A stretch of 64,000 nucleotides of DNA, taken from contig OY992838.1 in the NCBI GenBank assembly GCA_963921425.1, positions 21,493,861 to 21,557,860 on the forward strand. The letters are read 5' to 3'. A program made the position numbers and the translations under genes. The notes beneath the pieces are model-generated. The model had not been told where the DNA came from. It did no database searches and was given only the letters and a program-made list of their open reading frames with translations. This DNA comes from Dryas octopetala. Its lineage: Eukaryota > Streptophyta > Magnoliopsida > Rosales > Rosaceae. Below, in pieces: positions 23,205 to 35,362 of the stretch. Position 1 is the first letter of the stretch. Every line of letters begins with the position of its first letter.

Positions 23205-26200
23205 TCAAGTTATATTAATATTGTGAGCTTCAACATGCTTTGAAGGGTTGAAGTTGCTGTTGTTTTCCAAGTCTTTTCCATTTGGTGATGAAGTGGGTGA
23301 TACAGACGGGTTGTAAGAATACCAATTAGACCAGAAAAGATAGTTGAAGAAGTTGATGAGGCTGAGAGCAGCAAGCAACCAATAGAAAAGGTCCAGCCTA
23401 TCCCTGTTGAGGTCATTGTCACTGAGCCAACCACCCCTTGAAGAAGTGGAGGTCACTCTGTTCACCAGAGAAACAAGGAGGGAGCTCAAATAGAACCCAA
23501 ATGAGTATGAGCAGTAGGTCATGGCTGTTAGAAAGGATTGCATGCCTTCCAATGACTGCTTGTAGAAGAACTCTATAAGCCCCACTGCAGTGAACATCTC
23601 GGAGAGGCCAAAGATGAGAAACTGTGGAGCAATCCAAAAGATAGAAAGAGCTTCATTTGAGTCCAAGGCTGAGTTTCTTCTCTTTTTCTCAATAACTGCA
23701 GCTGAAACCATGGAAAAAGTGGCAATAAAGAGGCCAGTGCCAACTCTTTGCAAAGGTGAGATCCCGGAGTCTCTTCCGGTGACTTTTCTTGCAGTTGGTA
23801 CAAAGACAGTTTCATAGAGAGGGACAAGAAAGATGAGCATAATGTAAGGGATGGCTTGAAGTGAAGCAGGGGGGATTTTGAAGCTTTTTGTGATCCTAGT
23901 GTTCATGGCACTTCCTTGCTGGACTGAGAATGTCTGGAGTTGAGCTAAAATGGTGTTGAAGATGATGGTACAGGCAAAAATGGGCACAACTGAGATAATT
24001 ATTTTCACTTGCTCCACCTGAGCCACAGTGCATAATCTCCATGGACTTTCACTCCTCTGACTTCCATCTTCAATTTTGATGCATGCCTTGTCTAGGAATC
24101 TGCAGTTTATTTAACTAAAGTCATTAGATATATAGAAATGCTATCCAGCTATAGATTAAGAAACCTAACCTTTTCCATTGAAAGTGGGATAATGCTAAAA
24201 CATGTCAAAGTTGACATTAGCTAGCAGAACAATATATATCTGCCTTCAAAGTTTGTACCCCACCTGAACTTTTCTGTATGGAGGAGAGTGCTGACGTTAG
24301 GAGACATGGCAACAAAGAGGTGGTTTGGCACATTGTTTTGGTTTCCATGAAGCATTTCTGTGTTTGAAGGGCAGATTTGCTTTCTCTTTGTAAATGCAGC
24401 AACAAAAACCTGATGAGCAGACAATGAATAAACTAATTAAAGGATTGTGAAGAGACATTGATCATACGCGCACTTCCATAATTTTAAGTATAAGGTCGGT
24501 GCCAATTCCAAAACCAATGTATAGGAGTATGTTCATAGGGATGCTAATATTGAGAAGGACAAAAGGGTTGAATGGAGATCTAACATATACAATTCTTCCA
24601 TTTTGATAGAAAGAAGCATCACATAACATAACAATAATATTAAGTTTAGCAAAGCTTCTATTTAGTATTAAAATGCAAATTGTTCTTATTTTAATCAGGA
24701 TCAACAAAGATGAGGAATATTATTGATTGATACCCACAAATAAATAGTTAGAACTACTTTCTTTACTTGAGCTACATAAAAAGATTGTAAATAATATGCT
24801 AGTTTACTCAGGACAGGAAAAAATAAAATATAACAGAAGATTAAGCAACAAGAAAGTCTCTTAAACATCACAGGTACAGAAACACCAAACACACTCATAC
24901 AGAGACAGTTTTTGAGAAGTAATTGATTTAAACAAAAAAGGAACTTTAAGTGTTGTACCGAATTACAGGATTAATTAGCTTATAACCGACAACAAAAGCA
25001 TAGAGGTCAACATGACTGGAATGAAAGAATAAAGTAATAAAAAAAGGCTCCTCAATTCCCAAAGGAGAAAAAAGAAAAAGCATAATACTCTGTAGAAGAT
25101 TAAAGGAGAAAGGTAATTGAGGTTACTTGAGCAATTGGAGTGAAAATACTTCCGCGTGGTGGTGTGTTTCTGTAGACAGACGTACCAAAAATCAAGATGA
25201 TTAGTCCCATTGCCATGGCAGCTGCAGACACTCCAAACCCAACATCCATCCCAGAGTGTGTTTGGACCCAAACAAGCACAGTTAGTGCAATCAGTTCTCC
25301 CATGCAGAAGGCAAAGTATGCGCAATTGAAGAAAGTGGACAACTTCTTGGCTTGCTTGGAGTCGTCCCTCCTGAATTGGTCTGCCCCATGAGAGATTATG
25401 TTTGGTTTTAGACAACCACTTCCTAAGGCCACCAAGTAAATTGCAGCAAAGAATATCAGAGCCTTGTAGCCCTTCTCCTCGGGACACTTCTGGGACATAA
25501 TATTGCAGGGAGGTGGCCTCAATTGTGGGAGATGGGCTTGAACAGAGAGTAATATGAAACCCTGCAAGCAATTTAAACCAAAATTGATTCATGGAAAATC
25601 AAGAAATCTGTTTCTCATTATGCATTTAAGAGTACTATTCCATATAGAATATGCCTTTTATTTCTCCTTTGGGGCTGCTAAACAATGGGCTGTAGAAACC
25701 ATCATGTAAACATGCGCCTTTTTGATGTGTGTATAGGAATGAAATGATAAGAATCAGCTACTTTAGAATCTATATTGATTTAGTGTTATAATAAGATTAG
25801 TTTTCAGAATTTAATAAGATAAACATAGATTTCAAAGAGACAAGAATATAGAATATGCAAATTGCAGGATAGTGCTTACTTGAAAAGATGAGAGATTGAG
25901 AGAAGTAGAACAAGAAAAAGAGAAAAGGGACATGTATCATATATGTATGAGAAAAGACTTACAGAGAGCTCCACAAAGCCAAACATCAACATGGTCCAGA
26001 AGCTCCCAAGATAGGAATCTGAGAGGAACCCACCAAAGAGGGAGAGGAGGAACACTGTCAGGAACACTGTCCCTATAAAGTTTGTTACTATGTTTGCAGA
26101 CTTTGACAGTGGAAAGTGCATCTCATTTAATAAATAGGTAATGAGATTGTTCCCAACAGCAGCTATTGCCATCATCTCAAAACCTTGGAGACCTGCAGCA

Positions 26201-26589
26201 TGCATCCACCAACAATAACCCACTAATTAATTAAAATTCATATCAGCAAAAATGCATTTAGTAAATTCATTTTTCTTGCATTCATATAAAGTTCATATGT
26301 TACCATATTCACAGTTGATAGTAACAAATAGTGAATACTACAATATAGACTTAATACTTGTGTTCAAGATCATATGAATATATATGGTGCAAAATATGAA
26401 ATAAGCAAGAGAGGGAGAGAGAGAGAGAGAGAGACCAAGGACAAAAACAGCAGCCCTCATTCCACCATGGTTGGTAGGCTTGCAGGGTCTGCCTCTCCAA
26501 TCAACAGACGTATCCTCCAGCGCAGCCTCAGACATAAAATTGGATTCTCCTCTGAATTTCACTTTTGTCTTTTCCACTCTATCCTCCAT
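23205..26589 (-). CDS. NRT1/PTR family (NPF4-type) transporter, 5 exons, 619 aa
   Basis: Exons are 26589-26436, 26192-25963, 25561-25127, 24409-24264 and 24099-23205, all GT-AG, 1860 nt. It is a major-facilitator membrane protein of the nitrate/peptide/hormone transporter family, with about 12 membrane segments and a cytosolic loop near KRKQICPSN. DWRGRPCKPTNHGG, CLKPNIISHGADQF, FFNCAYF and FSVQQGSAMNT place it in clade NPF4, and the run SWRLC/FLDKAC around exon 5 is closest in my memory to NPF4.3/NPF4.4. The proton-coupling ExxER motif of TM1 is degenerate: E57 is kept, but A60 and I61 replace E and R. The conserved proline between TM10 and TM11 is Leu (about residue 505, FFYKQSLEGMQSF). Nothing is broken. 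Substrate cannot be read from sequence; some NPF4 members move abscisic acid or nitrate. Confidence 0.93.
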
Positions 26590-28094
26590 TTTCTTTATCT
26601 ATACTCTCTCTCTCTTATATATCAAACTATGCGTATCTTTTGTGAAATCAAAGGCCTTGACTTCCTTAAAACTTCTTTTGTGATATTGAGACAATCTAAC
26701 AAGTGGGTTGGCTTCATATATATAATGGTCACCCCTGCATTTCCTCGGGGCCGATCTTTTGGGGTTTGGAGTCCTCGGGAAGTTGACTCAGCAGTAGTGG
26801 CATGGGCGCATGGCCCATGATTGTGCTTAAAACTAAGCTAAGCAATAAGTCAGCCCCCACATATACACAATCTCTTGGTATCCATGCTTCCATGGCAACT
26901 ATAAGAGATAAATGTCTTCCATCGATCCTAGCCACTGCTACATATCCACCATAGATTTGTGGCTCCGGGTACCATGGACCGAACTTTTCGCCAACACTAG
27001 CCACTCCACTCGTGAATCATGATCATGGTCATTCTAGTTAGCATGTCCTCTCTCAAGTGGACCATACCCCCTAAGCGATACAGAGTGGAGCATTACTTCC
27101 ATTGCTGCTATTCTCTCTCCAACACCCTCGATAATGTTTTAATAGTATATACTCCTTTTTTCTTTTTAATAGGGTATAATATGCTCCTTGTACTGTATTT
27201 ACCAAAAAAAAAAAAAAAAATTCGTTCATAAGTAGCAAATTTCAATATTTTTTTTTATTTTAACTACTAAAATTTTATGTCATTTTATTTTAGATACTAA
27301 ATTTCAGTTTATGTACTAACTTTAAAAAACGTGATTCTACCAAGTGTTTGACACTGTTCACGAGCACTTGAAATTTTTTTTTTACAAACTTAATTAACTG
27401 TGACTATACAGCTATCACAACTTTTTTTATTAATTTGTTGTTTTTTCAGTGTTTGTAAGGCTTAAGCTTTAACGTCTAGTCTTTAGGTTGTAAAACTTCA
27501 TCCCCAAACCTAAATCAAAAGCATTCAACCCTTATAAATTTTAAATTTTTATTAATTTCATACAGTCATAAATGTAACTGCATGACAATCCCAACTATGA
27601 CTGTCGAACAGTCACAGCTATATACCAAACCAAAAAAGAAAAAAAAAAAAAACTAACAGAAGACCACCGAGTGCTCAGCACTTTGCTTGAGCGATTGATG
27701 TAAAAAAAAAAAAAATTTCACTTTTGGTATAGATTTTTGACCTAATAAAAAATGTCTTGCTCTAGATTTGTATCTAAACTAAAAAAAATTCATGTCTATT
27801 TTGTTGAAAAACTATTGAAATTTGGTATTTAATCTTAATTTTCTATAAAAAAAAAAACTCCCTACAGGTTTTTAGCTTGGGGTATATGTCCAATTTGGTC
27901 ATCGTACATTCATCCTTGTTTCAAATGAGTCCTTGTAATTTTAATTCTTTCGATCAAGCCTTTGCAGTTTATTTTTGTTACAATCATGTTCAAAATCAAA
28001 TGGGTGTTGCTATTCAGACTCAATTTTTTTTATTTCTATCCCCAACAAACTCTTTACACCGAACTAAAAATTAGAAATTACAAAAATTTATTAG
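26590..28094. other. Upstream region of the NPF gene
   Basis: This probably includes the promoter and 5' leader of the minus-strand transporter, with a pyrimidine-rich stretch (CTCTCTCTCTC) at about 26605-26620 on the plus strand. A 91-codon minus frame at 27004-26729 has no recognisable domain and is not supported. From 27200 to 27860 the sequence is AT-rich with several poly-A runs. It ends in TATAC (28095-28099), the target duplication of the gypsy element. Confidence 0.4.
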
Positions 28095-28099
28095 TATAC

Positions 28100-29354
28100 T
28101 GCTACCCCCAAAACTTGCGGCGAGATTTGACCAGGAATCCTAGCAGATAGCACTGTACTCCTAATTATTGTGAAGGCGTGCCACTGTTCGGCCGAGACAG
28201 CCGTAACATAAACTGTAAGTTTGATGAGTTGTGTGAATTTGCGCCAGATCTTTCTTCTTTGATCAGATGATTGTACAGTAAGCAAGTAACTTGGACTTAC
28301 CAAAAGTTCATACTGCCTTGATCCTTAAGGATTTTTTATACATCAAAAGTTTCTGTGACTTTCAAATTCATAAGTGCGACTAATGTTTTGCTGGGTGATT
28401 GGATGCATGATGTAACAATAAACTTTAATAAAGAGCATGTGCACAATATGATTTTCCTGGAAACAAGATACCATGGTAGTTCTAACAACGAACCTCATGA
28501 TTAATACATGAAAATCAACTGTCGAAGCTTTGAAGAAAAATCAATACTAAGGGAAAAACCTTAGCAGAGCTACAAACAAGGAAAACTTAAAGCTTAAGAA
28601 CTTGAAATCAAATACAAATAGTTTCTTAGTAAATGATTAGGTGACTAAGAGGTTGGAAGGTTGAGAAGGTGAAGATCTTGAGACTTTGAAGAGAGGTTGA
28701 GAGTTGGGAGATTGGATATTGATTTCAAGACTTGTGTTTTTTTGTGTTGATCGTGGATGCTTCTTCTGTTGGATTCTTCTCCTTTTATACTTACATTTTC
28801 TAAGTGTGAATGTTCCAATTGTGCCACCCATTATGGGAACTTGTTCTTGACCAATCTCTGCACATTCGGCGGTGGAAGCTGGTTTTGAAACTTGTTTAAG
28901 CGATGTCAGTCTCACATATATTCTTTTCGAAACTTGTTTCGATCTGAAATGTCTCTTCCTACTATCTGGGGCTGTCATTTTGCTTCTTGGGATCCGTGTT
29001 AGTACTTTCCTCACCCTATTTGCTGATTACTCTGGCTTCTGACAAAAAAGATGATTCTTTATTGTTCTTTGTTCTGTTGCTTGGAAGGGAGCCGATGAAG
29101 CTATTCTCGACCAAAAAGAACACTTGCGATCTCTGAAGTATTGTTTTTTTGGCGAGAGAAGCTCACCGGGAATGAATTCGTTTGCTCTGTATGCCATGCT
29201 CTAGATTCCACGAGGCACCTCGGTTTGAGCAACACATGATGACTTCCTCAAAGACTGGGCTTATCAATCAGGCCAACGTTTGAACATAATTTCGGCCTGA
29301 GTGAATTTGGGCTTGGCCATGCCTTTGGCCCAATATCAAATTATGATGTAAATA
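28100..29354 (-). repeat. 3' LTR of the outer gypsy element
   Basis: About 1255 bp, colinear along its full length with 44937-46201 and visibly diverged. The transcript-sense start, TATTTACATCATAATTTG, has lost the canonical TG (TGTTTACACC in the other LTR). Its end ...GGGGGTAGCA keeps CA. Short minus frames found in it recur in the other LTR and are not genes. Confidence 0.92.
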
Positions 29355-29376
29355 TATCCCCCCCCCCCCATTTCCT
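29355..29376 (-). other. Polypurine tract of the outer gypsy element
   Basis: The plus strand shows a run of 11 C followed by ATTTCC. On the transcribed strand this is GGAAATG and a G run directly beside the 3' LTR, the expected place for the plus-strand primer. Confidence 0.75.
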
Positions 29377-29953
29377 TGAGTTTCAACCGTGATCGTCGAG
29401 TTGGTTAAGGAAATGTGGAATGCTTTGCAACTGCTTTTCTTCGCCGAGTTTCTTAAAAACTTAAAAATTGGTTAGGCTCAGCACAAATGCCAAACTCCCA
29501 ATACTTGGGGCATTCCTTGAATTGCATTCATCTTTCAGCCGTGGGTCTCTTAGTATCAATCTCAAGAGGCAAGATTCCTTCCAACGGCACAATATCTTAG
29601 CATTAAATGCTTTTGATCACGTGAGTGAATTAGCCGGCGTGATTTCCACGAAAACCCAAGAGAAGTCAATCATAGTCTCCCTTCAGCCCCCAAATTGTGC
29701 CTCTATAATTGTACCTCATGATGCCTTTTCTTAAAAAATAAAAAATAAAACCTAAAAAATTTCGAAACTTCCCACCAAACTCTACATGCACCCCTTTGTC
29801 TCCAAGGCATATATAAATCCATGTTTTCCATTTGAAACTTTTTACGCATCCAAAATCTTCAGTACCTCCAAATTTCCAAAAACTCTCAAGCTTTTTCTCT
29901 GTGTTCTTCGCATTTTCTAGAAATTCCAAACTCAAATTTCTTCCTTTTTATCA

Positions 29954-32900
29954 ATGGCTTCATCAACTTCCACTTCTTCTTCCTCTGTCTCTTTCGCCAC
30001 TATCGCCGCTTCTGCGAGTGTTTCTGCTTCTGCAATGGCAAGCATATCTATCAGAATAATTCATGTCTTGGTGGACACTGCTACTGCTATTGCCGTTGCC
30101 TCTTCTACTGCGGTGGCGTTGCAATCGGAGCTTCACCCCGGTTCTCCAACTGAATCAGAACCTGCTGATGATGTGGACCATTCTTCCACCGAAATCACTC
30201 CGGCCAGCCTTGCTGAGACAATCGAGGATCGTTTTGCTGAGTTTGAACAAGATCTCGGCACTATTGTTTTTGAAAACTGAAAACTTGAAACTTCAACTCT
30301 TTTCACCAAGACTGGCCGCGAGGATGGCAAGCGTTTTCTGGGTCCCTTCTATCCAGTCGGGCTTCCTGAGGCTTTGAAAAGAGCAATGGTCGTGATACCT
30401 GATGACTTTTGCTTCTGCCAGGGCATCACTAACTGGTCTGGGTGGAATACGGCACGCCCTCAACCCCAAAATGGCCAACCGTTCAGCTAAAATGGTCATC
30501 ATGGATAGTCAGGATGCTTACTGCCTTCGGCGATTAGTGGGTGGAACTTGGCACAAAATATGTCATTCTCCTTAGCTGTAAGAATGTCGTCGTGGATCGT
30601 TCTCTACTCTCAGCGGCATTGTGCTTCTGGTCTTTAGCGAGCAACACTCTGAATTTCAAATTTGGCCAGATGACCCCCACTGTTTTGGATATGGCCGCAA
30701 TCTTTGACTTCCGGCCACATGGCTGTATAATCTCAATGAAGCTAGGTCAGGTTGAGTTTCTGGTCAAGCTGCAATATGCTCACGACAAAGTGCTCAACTA
30801 TGACACTTGGGTGCAAACCTTCTGCCAAAAGACTGCCGAGGTTTCGAATGAGGAGCACACCGCGTTCCTCTGCTACTGGCTGCGCAAGTTTGTCTTCTAC
30901 ATTCAAAATAACAAGATCACCAAGGTGTTCATCCCTTTGGCTGAAGCCTTGGCCTCCGGCGAAAAAAATGGCACTTGGGCCATTTGTTCTTACACACCTC
31001 TATAGATGTCTGTATGGAGCCACAACCACCGGGATATTCAAGATATGGCTCCAAGTGTACTTTCCAGAGTTGGCATCTTTTGCCACTGCTTCAAAACTGC
31101 CCATTCCGGCAGTCTTAGCCATGACTTGTGCTAAATGTGGTTCAACAGGTCTAGAACGCTAATGCTAACATGAGAAAGTGCATTCCCATGGTTTTCTTGC
31201 CAACCAAGAACAATTTGTTGCAATTTAGATGAAATTAGACCAAGTATGGAACGAAATGATGTTTTCGTGCGTTCTTAAAACCAAATGTGGTTCAATAGGC
31301 CTAAAACGCTAATCCTAACATGAGAAAGTGGTTCCCCATGTCTTTCTTGCGAACTGGTTATGTTTTGGTGCAATCTAGCCGAAATTAGATCAAGTATGCA
31401 ACGAAATGACGTTTTCGTGCGTTCTTGACATCAAATGTGGTTCAATAGGTCTAGAACGCTAATCCTAACATGAGAAAGTGTTTCCTCATGTCTTTCTAGC
31501 CAACCATTTACGTTTTGGGGCAAGTTGGACGAAATTGGTTCAAATGTGCTCCGAAATGACGTTTTCGTACGTTCTTGACACTAAATGTAGTTCAACAGGT
31601 CTAGAATGTTAATGCTAACATAAGAAAGTGCATCCCCATGGTTTTTTTGCCAACCAGGAACAATTTGGTGCAATTTGGATGAAATTAGACCAAGTATGAA
31701 ACGAAATGACGTTTTCGTGCGTTCTTAAAACCAAATGTAGTTCCATAGGCCTTAAACACTAATGCTAACATGAGAAAGTGTTTTCCTATGTCTTTCTTGC
31801 TAACCGGGAACGTTTTGGTGTAATTTGGACGAAATTAGACCAACTACACAACGAAATGACATTTTTGTGCGTTTTTAACACTAAATTTGGTTCAATAGGT
31901 CTAGAACGCTCATCATAACATGAGAAAGTATTTCCCCATGTGTTTCTTGCCAACCGGGAACATTTTGGAGCTATTTGGATGAAATTGGACCATGTATGCA
32001 GCAAAATGACGTTTTTGTGCGTTCTTAACACCAAATGTGGTTCAATAGGTCTAGAACGCTAATCCTAACATGAGAAAGTGTTTCCGCATGTCTTTCTTGC
32101 CAACCGGGAATAATTTGGTGCGATTTGGACGAAATTAAACCAAGTATGCACCGAAATGACGTTTTTGTGAATTGTTAACACCAAATGTAGTTCAATATGT
32201 CTAGAATGCTAATCCTATTATGAGAAAGTGTTTACGCAAGTCTTTCTTGCCAACCAGGAACAATTTGGTGCAATTTGGATCAAATTAGACCAAGTATGCC
32301 CCAAAATGACGATTTCGTGCGTTGTTAACACCAAATGTGGTTCAATAGGCCTAGAACGCTAAAGCTAACATGAGAAAGTGCATCCCCATGGTTTTCTAGC
32401 CAACCGTGAACAATTTGGTTCAATTTGGACGACATTAGACCAAGTATTCACTGAAACGATGTTTTCATGCGTTATTAATACCAAATGTGGTTCAATAGGC
32501 TTAGAACGATAATCCTAACATGAGAAAGTGATTCCCCATGTCTTTCTTGCCAACCGGGAACGTTTTGGTGCAATTAGGACGAAATTAAACCAAGTCTGTA
32601 CCGAAATGACGTTTTCGTGCATTATTAATACTAAATGTGGTTCAATAGGTCTAGAACGCTAATGTAAACATGAGAAAGTGTTTCCCCACACATACGGAAG
32701 AAAATTGCTTCAATTTTTTCTTCAACTTAGAGGATAGATCACCATAAATGCTGCAGCCTTGCCTTAGTCGTAACTATCTTTCCTTCCTCTCACCCAATCA
32801 TGGTGTTAATATTGATGAGCTACCATTCGGCGAGGAAGAACATGCTGCGTTCAGCGACCAATGTTGTTCTATACTTAACACTAGAGATTTGGCATTGGGG

Positions 32901-33899
32901 TCATCCAATAAAGGTCAAGGCCAAAAGGGAGAGGTAGAATTTTATCCGGCAAACCTTTGTGCCCGGCAGATGAGTTTTGTCAAGCAACGTCAATACCTCC
33001 AGTAAACTTCTTGAACAACTTCAGTTCTTTCAGGGTGAAGATCAACAAGACTGAACCCTTTGAAAAACTAGATAGGTTCTTCTATTTTGATCGCGATTCA
33101 TTTTTGGTGAGGCCCATCACAGTCATATATGAAGTTACACCGGAGTATTATAATTGGCTTGAGCTCATTAATAAGGGCATGTTCTAAGTCACGACGGATG
33201 CAACTCGCACTATGGCTCTTAGAGGGATTCCCCATTTCCATAGCACAGCTAAGTCTACCTGTGGTCAAACTTCTCGGTCGGGAGATACTTTTTGACACTT
33301 ATCTATTTATTTATTATACTTTTGCATGAACTTAACCCTTTTTTTTTTTTTTTAGGTGAAGCCCCTAGAGGAAAAGCTTAATTTAGTGAAGCCAAAGCCC
33401 AGTGTGAGTCTAGCCAGAGCTGCGGAGAGTCAACAGCCTCTCTTCACTGAAATGAGGAAACTTGCCCCTCGTAAGTTTTTCTACCTGTTTAGTTTTTGTC
33501 GTAGTAATAAACTTAGTCTCATATATTTTGGTCGTGACAACTGGAAAGGGCAAGGATCTAATGACGGACTAGAAGACCTTTTTTCCTGCGGCAGAATGCA
33601 GAAACACCCAGCGAAAACCCCAAAATACGCAAGGGTGGTAAGTATATTGAGTTTTATTTTTATTATGCTTATTTTCGTCATATCTAAGAACAACATCTGA
33701 GAATGAGCATATTGAACTTTTTCAGATGAGGATGAGAGTGGCAACGAAGATGCCCCATTACGTCATCGCCGGCTTTGGCAAAAACATGTCGCTGTCAAAG
33801 GCTGCGGCGATCTTGTGGTAAGTTTGTTTCCACATCTTTACTTCATATACCTTTGTATTTCAGATTTTTGAATCTTTGAATAAATTTCAGCCAAGTGAT
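29954..33899 (+). pseudogene. Plant mobile domain (PMD) gene, antisense to the gypsy element, with introns
   Basis: An ATG at 29954 opens a Ser/Ala-rich start, followed by FLGPFYPVGLPEAL, NFKFGQMTPTVLDMAAIFDF, EEHTAFLCYWLRKFVFY, FIPLAEALASGE and LGPFVLTHLYR in shifting frames. This is the aminotransferase-like plant mobile domain of MAIN/MAIL1-related and transposon-borne proteins. A 150-bp tandem array (31131-32690) interrupts it. After the array, coding-like sequence resumes and shows consensus introns: acceptors at 33355, 33594, 33725 and 33890, donors GTAAGT at 33471, 33638 and 33818. Frameshifts and stops make it a pseudogene. It lies antisense to the gypsy genes between integrase and 3' LTR; its introns could not be spliced from the element's genomic RNA, so they survive. 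Confidence 0.8.
31131..32690. repeat. 150-bp tandem array, about 10 copies
   Basis: The landmark CCAAATGTGGTTCAATAGG (with variants) starts at 31131, 31281, 31431, 31581, 31731, 31881, 32031, 32181, 32331, 32481 and 32631, an unvarying 150-bp step, with a partial last copy. Each unit also holds CTAACATGAGAAAGTG, TTTCTTGCCAACCGGGAA and GAAATGACGTTTTCGTG. Copies differ by substitutions and I see no net length change. Minus frames across it are chance. Confidence 0.97.
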
Positions 33900-34064
33900 G
33901 GAGAATAGGCTGTTATTGAGCCTTCAGACCCTCCTAAGGGATTTAATTGTCATTTCTAAAGGCAAAACCGCATCATGTTCATATGTCAATGCAAAGGGTG
34001 TGGTCCCAGTTGTCGTGCGTTTTGACGTTCTGAACGCCCATATCACGCTTGATAGCTTCTCATG

Positions 34065-35253
34065 CTAAGTTCTAGGTTTGTCTTTGATTGTTTTATGGAT
34101 AATACCCTTGAGAATCTTGTTGCTTGATTCAGCTTGGCCATTAGCTTGGGCATAATACGGCGTGGAATGTTGAAGCGTGAAACCTTGCTCGGCGGCGAAG
34201 TTTTGAACTTGCCGTGTTACGAACATAGTGCCACGGTCAGCCACTATAGTCTCAGGCTGTCCAAAGCGATGAATAATCATTTCTTTGATGAATTGAATCA
34301 CCTCAACATGTGTAACTTTCTTCAAAGTTTCAGCCTCTACCCATTTGGTGAAATAATCAGTGGCAACAAGGATGAACTTATGTCCTGCACTTGAGCTTAG
34401 TGTGATTTGACCTATCATGTCCATTGCCCAACCCCGAAATGGCCAGGGTTTGATGACTGGATTGAGAGATACGATCGCAACATGCTGAATTGGGCAGTGC
34501 ATCTAGCAAGGGAAGCATGTTTTGGCGAATTCAATGCAATCTTTCAATATGCTCGGCCAGTAATAACTGTGTCTATGAATTAGCCATCTCATTTTATGGC
34601 CGGCCTGGTGGGCGCCACAAATACCGCCTTGAACCTCGACTGTGATCAACCTAGCCTCTTGCTCGTCCAAACATTTTATCAATAAATCTTCCTTACTTCT
34701 CCTATAAAGGTCATCATCCACTAAGATGTAATTTATATCTTGATACCTCGTTTACCTTGGATGTTAACGATTAGGATTCTTCAAGTATTGAATGAGCGGC
34801 CATCTCCAATCATTGTTATTGACTTGAACATAACATACGGCGCCGGGTTTAGGTTTTTTTAGTACATGGGGAAGTTCTCTCTGTTTTACCTTAGTGGTTC
34901 TTGTTTTGGCCCCATCTAGAATAGTGGTTCTTGATGCTATGTTGACCATCTCATCTGCCACATATTTGTCTTCTCTCGGGATGTGGTGGAAAGAAATTTC
35001 GGCGAAGTCATTGACCATCTGTATAACCACGGCCCAATACAGGCTAAGAATTGAGTCTAAACACTGGTAGTGTCCTGTTACCTGGTTTATCACCAATAAT
35101 GAGTCGTCAAACACGACAACATATCTAGCCCTAATGTCTCTTAGAATCCCCATACCAATCAGTAACGCCTCATACTCGGCTTGATTGTTGGTGCAAGCAA
35201 AATCTAATTGGAAAGCAAATTGATACCTTATATTTTATGGCGATTCTGCCCAT
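34065..35253 (-). pseudogene. Outer gypsy RNase H (C-terminal part) and integrase
   Basis: Right to left: FAFQLDFACTNNQAEYEALL (RNase H), FDDSLLVINQVTGHYQC, then an integrase zinc site with IHRHSYYWPSILKDCIEFAK and C-x2-C (near 34503-34721), then the core WAMDMIGQ, VATDYFTKWVEAE, IVADRGTMF and YYAQANGQAESSN (34065-34502), so all three acidic D, D, E positions are visible. A TAA splits the RNase H near 35235 and another stop separates the integrase zinc site from the core. The nested gypsy element cuts the RNase H at 35254; its first part is at 41655-41850. Confidence 0.88.
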
Positions 35254-35362
35254 TATCTTAAGCAGGAACAAGTATATGGTCACTTGTCGTTCTGCTCGGA
35301 CTTCTTTGTGTACAAAATTCTCAACCAAGAAGTACCTTTTGCTCAGAAACTTGGGAGACTTC
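35254..35362 (+). repeat. Pre-LTR segment duplicated at both ends
   Basis: This 109-bp stretch (TATCTTAAGCAGGAACAAG to CTTGGGAGACTTC) is repeated, at the same length, at 40873-40981 just before the 3' LTR. There it ends in the purine-rich CTTGGGGGACTTC expected of a polypurine tract. Its presence before the left LTR means the left LTR is really a 3'-type LTR with a scrap of internal sequence. Confidence 0.85.

Noticed and set aside
26729-27004. 91-codon minus-strand frame upstream of the NPF gene
   Set aside because: No recognisable motif, no codon pattern or splice context, and it falls in the probable promoter.
28637-29014. 125-codon minus frame
   Set aside because: It lies wholly in the LTR and recurs at 45517-45762 in the other LTR, so it is an LTR frame and not a gene.
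31786-32034. 82-codon minus frame with repeated sequence
   Set aside because: It is a chance frame through one and a half units of the 150-bp tandem array.
31131-32690. CRISPR-like array
   Set aside because: The units are contiguous 150-bp tandem repeats with no short repeat/unique spacer alternation, and the DNA is plant nuclear.
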